Shown here piece by piece: positions 60,332 to 64,000 of a DNA stretch of 64,000 nt. Origin of the DNA: JBBRSD01 sp038245725 (GTDB lineage Bacteria; Actinomycetota; Coriobacteriia; Anaerosomatales; JAAXUF01); the NCBI GenBank assembly GCA_038245725.1, contig JBBRSD010000008.1, forward strand, positions 62,001 to 126,000, written 5' to 3'. The translations under genes were made by a program, and so were the position numbers. The notes beneath the pieces were generated by a model. That model did not search any database. It saw nothing but the letters and a program-made list of their open reading frames with translations, and was not told the DNA's origin. Numbering within the stretch: position 1 is the first letter of the stretch; the number at the start of each line of letters is the position of its first letter.

Positions 60332-60822
60332 CGCTGCTCCTCTCGCGTCCAGGTTCCGGAGTTCCCGCCCTCTTTGGAGAGCAGCTTGATGTCGCCAAGA
60401 ACCATACCGCGGTCGACCGCTTTGCACATGTCGTAGACGACGAGCGCGGCGACCGACGCGGCCGTGAGCGCTTCCATCTCGACGCCGGTCTTGCCGTCGG
60501 TCTCGGCGGTGGCGGTGATTCGCACGCCGGGCGCGTCGCCGTACACCGGCTCAAGCTCGACGGCCACGTGCGTGAGCGAGAGCGGGTGGCATAGCGGGAT
60601 GAGCTCACTCGCGCGCTTGGCGGCCATGATGCCGCCGATGCGTGCCGCCGCGAACACGTCGCCCTTGGGCGCGGCGCCCTCGGCGATCATCGCGAGCGTC
60701 GTCGGCTTCATCGAAACGAAACCGCCCGCCGCCGCACGCCGGTGTGTGACCGGCTTGGCCGCGACGTCGACCATGCGCGCGTGACCAGCCTCGTCGAGAT
60801 GCGTGAGTCGCTCGTCGGACAT
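60328..60822 (-). CDS. moaC: Cyclic pyranopterin monophosphate synthase
   Basis: A 164-residue enzyme acting after MoaA in cPMP formation. Motifs: MVDVAAKPVTHRRAAA, GDVFAAARIGGIMAAKRASELIP with LCHPL, and VEMEALTAASVAALVVYDMCKA. ATG 60822 is two bases from the moaA stop. Complete. Confidence 0.95.
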   Translation of the reverse strand: MSDERLTHLDEAGHARMVDVAAKPVTHRRAAAGGFVSMKPTTLAMIAEGAAPKGDVFAAARIGGIMAAKRASELIPLCHPLSLTHVAVELEPVYGDAPGVRITATAETDGKTGVEMEALTAASVAALVVYDMCKAVDRGMVLGDIKLLSKEGGNSGTWTREEQR

Positions 60823-60824
60823 GA

Positions 60825-61853
60825 TCAGCCTCCGATCTGTGACATGTGGCGGTCCGTGCCGATCTTCTCGGCGTGGCCCTCGGGCTTGATGCGCAGTGCG
60901 AGTTCCACGAGCGCGCGGACATCGTCGTCGGTGCCGCCACGCAGGGCGCTGCGGACATCGAGCTCCTCATCGCTGAAGAGGCAGGGTCGCAGGCGACCGT
61001 CCGCGGTCAGACGCAGGCGGTTGCACTCCGCGCAGAAGTGGTGCGAGAGCGGCGAGATGACGCCCACCGTGCCCTGTGCGCCCGCGAACCGGTAGTAGCG
61101 CGCTGGCCCCCATCCGCCGGGTGCATCGTCCTTGCCGACCGGCTCGAGCTCGCCGAGACCCGCCGAGACACCCTTGGCTGAGAGCAGCTCGATGATCTCC
61201 TCGCTCGGGATGATGTCGTCGCGCGTCCAGCCGGTGCCGTGCTCGGAGCTGCAACCCCCGCCCTCTTCGGCTTCGCCGACCGGCATGTACTCGATGAAGC
61301 GCACGTGCAGCGGGCGGTCGAGCGTCATCTTCGCGAAGCCGAGCAGGTCCTGCTCAAGCGAGCGCACGACGACGACGTTGAGCTTGACCGGCCCGAAGCC
61401 GGCCTCGAATGCGGCGTCGAGCCCGGCGAGCGCGTCCTCGAGCCGGCCGCCTCGCGTGATTCGGGCGTAGGCCTCGGGATCGAGCGAGTCGAGGCTGATG
61501 TTGACGCGCTCGAGGCCCGCGTCACGGAGCTCGCTGGCGAAGCGCGGCAAGAGCGTCGCGTTCGTGGTGAGAGCAAGGCTTTCGACGCCGTCGATCTCGC
61601 TCAGCCGACGGACGAAGTCGGGCACGCCGCGGCGAACGAGCGGCTCGCCGCCGGTCAGCCGGACCTTGCGAATGCCTTCGCTCACCGCGATGCGGGTGAA
61701 ACGCAGGATCTCATCGTAGGAAAGGATCTCGGACCGGTCCTTCCACGTCACACCCTCCTCGGGCATGCAGTAGACGCAGCGCAGGTTGCAGCGGTCGGTG
61801 AGCGATATCCGCAGGTAGTCGATGCGGCGACCGTGGGAGTCCGTGCCGTGCAT
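60825..61853 (-). CDS. moaA: GTP 3',8-cyclase (radical SAM)
   Basis: A 342-residue radical SAM enzyme. N-terminal cluster motif CNLRCVYCMPEEG, then TGGEPLVRRG. C-terminal second [4Fe-4S] cluster: FCAECNRLRLTADGRLRPCLF. The terminal Gly-Gly needed for activity is present (SQIGG). It starts at ATG 61853, on the stop of mobB (TGATG). Confidence 0.97.
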   Translation of the reverse strand: MHGTDSHGRRIDYLRISLTDRCNLRCVYCMPEEGVTWKDRSEILSYDEILRFTRIAVSEGIRKVRLTGGEPLVRRGVPDFVRRLSEIDGVESLALTTNATLLPRFASELRDAGLERVNISLDSLDPEAYARITRGGRLEDALAGLDAAFEAGFGPVKLNVVVVRSLEQDLLGFAKMTLDRPLHVRFIEYMPVGEAEEGGGCSSEHGTGWTRDDIIPSEEIIELLSAKGVSAGLGELEPVGKDDAPGGWGPARYYRFAGAQGTVGVISPLSHHFCAECNRLRLTADGRLRPCLFSDEELDVRSALRGGTDDDVRALVELALRIKPEGHAEKIGTDRHMSQIGG

Positions 61854-62395
61854 CAGGCGTCGCCTCCGCCGAGGAATCGCGCGCCGATGAGGTCCGCCAC
61901 GCCCGCATAGCCGTCGTCGAGGTCGAACACGGGAACGCCCGCGGCTGCCGTCTGCTCGGCGAGCTCGGCGTTGTCGGTGACGAGCGCGAGCATCTCGGCC
62001 GGCTCGCACACGAGGGTCTGCGAGCGCTCGCGCCGGCTGATCTCGATGCGGTTGCGGCCTTCGCGCTTGTAGCCTTCGGTGATGAGTATGTCGGCACCGG
62101 CGCCGTGGGCGATCTGGGCGATGTCATCCAGCGGCATCTCCTGCTCCACGTCGTGGATGAGCGCGAACTTCTCGGGAGAAGAGACCATCGTCACTGCGGC
62201 ACCCGCCCGCGCGTGGCGGTACGAGTCCTTGCCGGGGACGTCGATGTCGTAGTCGTGGATGTGGTGCTTGACGGTCGCGACGCGCACGCCACGCTCCGCC
62301 AGCTCGCGGATCAGCTTCTCGAGGAAGGTGGTCTTGCCGGAGTCGCCCTTCCCCACTACCGAGACGATCGGCACCGTGTTCGGTGCTGGCGTCAT
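61853..62395 (-). CDS. mobB: Molybdopterin-guanine dinucleotide biosynthesis protein B
   Basis: A 180-residue P-loop GTP-binding protein: Walker A VVGKGDSGKTTFLEKL, VKHHIHDYDIDVPGKDSYR, and ITEGYKREGRNRIEI. It assists MobA in making bis-MGD, which formate dehydrogenase needs. Overlaps moaA by one base. Complete. Confidence 0.93.
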   Translation of the reverse strand: MTPAPNTVPIVSVVGKGDSGKTTFLEKLIRELAERGVRVATVKHHIHDYDIDVPGKDSYRHARAGAAVTMVSSPEKFALIHDVEQEMPLDDIAQIAHGAGADILITEGYKREGRNRIEISRRERSQTLVCEPAEMLALVTDNAELAEQTAAAGVPVFDLDDGYAGVADLIGARFLGGGDA

Positions 62396-62421
62396 GCTTA
62401 CCCCTAACTGGTCGAGGCCGC

Positions 62422-62640
62422 TTAGAAGCAGCCGAGGTCGCAGTTGTGTACTCGGATACCAGCCAGGTCTGCCGCCGCGCCCGCGACCTTGTACGGAACG
62501 CCCGCGTCTTCGGCGAACTTGCGCAAGACCGGACAGGTGACCTTGCCGTCCACGGCTTTGGCCGCGATGGCGGCCTTCATCTCGTCGGTGACCTGCGCCG
62601 TCCAGCGCGGATCGAGTTCCTTGGGTGCCTTGTCGCTCAT
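62422..62640 (-). CDS. Small conserved Cys protein in the molybdenum operon
   Basis: A 72-residue acidic-to-neutral protein. It has a helix (VTDEMKAAIAAKAVDGKVTC, PVLRKFAEDAGV) and two C-terminal Cys in VHNCDLGCF, plus Cys in VTCPVL. I do not recognise the family. It overlaps moeA by four bases (ATGA) and lies 26 bases before mobB, so it is co-expressed. A metal- or sulfur-handling role is suggested by its Cys residues and context only. Confidence 0.8.
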   Translation of the reverse strand: MSDKAPKELDPRWTAQVTDEMKAAIAAKAVDGKVTCPVLRKFAEDAGVPYKVAGAAADLAGIRVHNCDLGCF

Positions 62641-63896
62641 GGTGTGCCCTCCTCCATATCGAGCCGGACGCAGTCGACCTGCGTTCCGGCGGTAAAGACG
62701 CCGTCGCCTTCGGGAAGTACGACGAAGCAGTTGCCGCGATGTGCCGCCGTCAGCAACGCGGATGATTGGCTGCCCGAGAGTGACGCGACGAAGCCGTCGC
62801 CAGCGGGATCGTGCTCCACGCGTCCGCGAAGGTAGTAGCGCCGGTCCTGCTTCTTCTTCACGTCGTGGGAGAGCCGTGCGACGGTCACCGGCCGCGCCAG
62901 CGCCGAGAAGCCCTGCATGACGCGGAGCGCAGGGCGCACGAAGATCTCGAAGCCGACGTAGGTGCTCGTGGGGTTGCCTGGCAGACCGAAGAACGGCACG
63001 CCGTGAATGGTGCCGAGCGTCTGCGGGTTGCCGGGACGCATCTTCACCTTGCAAAACGTGAGCTCGCCCATCTCCTCGAGCACCGGCTTCACGAAGTCGA
63101 AGTCACCTACCGAGACGCCACCGCTCGTGAGGATGAAGTCGGTCTGGCTCGCGGCGAGCGCGAAGGCCGCTCGGGTGGCGTCCATGTCGTCGGCGACGGT
63201 GGGGTAGCGCACGGGGATGGCGCCGGCCGCAAGTACCTGCGCGGCGATCGAGTAGCTGTTGGAGTTGCGGATCTTGCCGGGGCCGGGCTTCTCGGCGACC
63301 TCGACGAGTTCGCTGCCGGTGGAGAGGACGGCTACGCGCGGCCGGCGGTAGACGCTCACGGTGTCGTGCCCGGTCGAGGCGAGCAGCCCGATCGCTGCCG
63401 GCCCGATCACGTCGCCGGCGGTCAGCACGACATCGCCTGCGCGCACCTCTTCCCCGCGGCAGCGGATATGCTCGCCGAAGCGCGGCTCGATCTCGAACGC
63501 AACGCGCGAGCCGATGCCGCCATCGCCCGACACCGTATGCGTGCGCTCGACCATAACGACGCTGTCGGCGCCCGCGGGCACGGCCGCGCCGGTCATGATG
63601 CGCGCGGCCTGGCCGGGACCGACGTCGATGCCGGCCACATCGTCGCCGGCGGCGATGTGCGCCATCACGTCGAGCTCGACGGGAGAGGTCTCGCTCGCGC
63701 CCGCCAGGTCGGCGGCGCGCATGGCGAAGCCGTCCATCGCCGAGTTGTCGAAGGGCGCGACGTCGATGTCGCTGACCGCATCCACTGCAAGCACGCGGTG
63801 AAGCGCGTCGAGCAGCGAGACGCGCTCGGCCGGAAGCGGTGCGACGAACCCGAGCACGAGTTCGAACGCTTGCTCGACGGTCATCGTTTCAGGCAT
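62637..63896 (-). CDS. moeA: Molybdopterin molybdenumtransferase
   Basis: A 419-residue MoeA that inserts molybdate into adenylylated molybdopterin. Motifs: FDNSAMDGFAMRAAD, RIMTGAAVPAGADSVVMVE, VLSTGSELVE, GGVSVGDFDFVKPVLEEMGE, MRPGNPQ and GLPGNPTSTYVGFEIFVRP. ATG 63896 follows the fdhD stop by three bases. Complete. Confidence 0.95.
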   Translation of the reverse strand: MPETMTVEQAFELVLGFVAPLPAERVSLLDALHRVLAVDAVSDIDVAPFDNSAMDGFAMRAADLAGASETSPVELDVMAHIAAGDDVAGIDVGPGQAARIMTGAAVPAGADSVVMVERTHTVSGDGGIGSRVAFEIEPRFGEHIRCRGEEVRAGDVVLTAGDVIGPAAIGLLASTGHDTVSVYRRPRVAVLSTGSELVEVAEKPGPGKIRNSNSYSIAAQVLAAGAIPVRYPTVADDMDATRAAFALAASQTDFILTSGGVSVGDFDFVKPVLEEMGELTFCKVKMRPGNPQTLGTIHGVPFFGLPGNPTSTYVGFEIFVRPALRVMQGFSALARPVTVARLSHDVKKKQDRRYYLRGRVEHDPAGDGFVASLSGSQSSALLTAAHRGNCFVVLPEGDGVFTAGTQVDCVRLDMEEGTP

Positions 63897-63899
63897 GGT

Positions 63900-64000
63900 T
63901 CACGCCTCCTCGCCCGAGGCGACGACGCGCTCGGGGGATGTGTAGACGGTCAGCTTGCCGCCGCGAGCGTAGCCCACGAGCGTGATGTGCAGTTCGTCGG
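63900..64000 (-). CDS. fdhD: FdhD, formate dehydrogenase sulfurtransferase (3' end only)
   Basis: The visible 33 codons read DELHITLVGYARGGKLTVYT followed by SPERVVASGEEA, the C-terminal strand of FdhD, where family members read ITLVGFxRGERxNVYTxPER. FdhD passes sulfur from a cysteine desulfurase to the Mo/W of formate dehydrogenase, required for activity. The rest lies beyond the window end. It is three bases upstream of moeA. Confidence 0.8.
   Translation of the reverse strand, partial: DELHITLVGYARGGKLTVYTSPERVVASGEEA

Overview
The window is 64 kb of high-GC DNA. Almost every base belongs to long operons with ATGA, GTGA or TGATG stop/start overlaps, read mostly from the minus strand. The gene mix suggests a free-living, strictly anaerobic actinobacterium, most like the environmental Coriobacteriia (OPB41/Anaerosomatales-type). 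It combines WXG100 proteins and an EssC-type ATPase, a selenocysteine formate dehydrogenase with a multiheme cytochrome, the mercury-methylation pair hgcAB, an [4Fe-4S] type PurF and actinobacterial sensor kinases. The lineage is inferred from gene content only. I saw no rRNA, tRNA, CRISPR array, intact insertion sequence or prophage.

Layout. 0-2 kb: purM-purN. 1.9-5.1 kb: a secreted NlpC/P60 hydrolase and a convergent OmpR/histidine-kinase pair. 5.5-22.4 kb: the most distinctive part, a compact type VII secretion (T7SS)-like locus. In transcription order it has a membrane Ser/Thr kinase, a secreted Ig-like protein, an FHA-containing EssC-like ATPase, a YukD/EsaB ubiquitin-like protein, three small WXG-type proteins, a WXG plus glycine-zipper protein, an unknown protein, a DUF4176 protein, a lipoprotein, a lipase-like protein with its helical WXG/LXG-like part at the C terminus, and a 63-residue helical protein. 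A secreted 14-repeat beta-propeller gene lies upstream, behind a duplicated copy of the kinase promoter. EssA, EssB, EsaA and the mycobacterial EccB/EccD/mycosin components are not seen.

22.5-31.3 kb: purF, a PAS-GGDEF-EAL protein, and the purL/purQ/purS/purC cluster interleaved with two small membrane proteins. 31.2-37.6 kb: an UPF0718 permease, small lipoprotein and membrane proteins, a second two-component system, a cyclic 2,3-diphosphoglycerate synthetase-like GTPase, and a zinc-ribbon MscL. 37.7-39.3 kb: hgcA-hgcB with a clear promoter. 39.3-46.6 kb: small metabolic genes (cysteine synthase/carbonic anhydrase pair, VOC protein, spermidine-synthase-like methyltransferase, flavodoxin-like protein) and a decayed Rhs gene.

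46.7-58 kb: a respiratory module of lipoprotein, 14-TM membrane protein, hexaheme cytochrome c, FeS subunit and formate dehydrogenase catalytic subunit, preceded by NHL-propeller and TPR membrane proteins. The catalytic gene is interrupted by an in-frame UGA followed by a textbook bacterial SECIS hairpin, so it is one selenoprotein gene and not a frameshift. Its 485-nt leader carries hairpins, a terminator-like element and a palindromic operator. 58-64 kb: molybdenum-cofactor genes in a tight operon (fdhD end, moeA, a small Cys protein, mobB, moaA, moaC, MOSC, mogA/moaB, cysteine desulfurase). These could supply and sulfurate the cofactor needed by the adjacent formate dehydrogenase.
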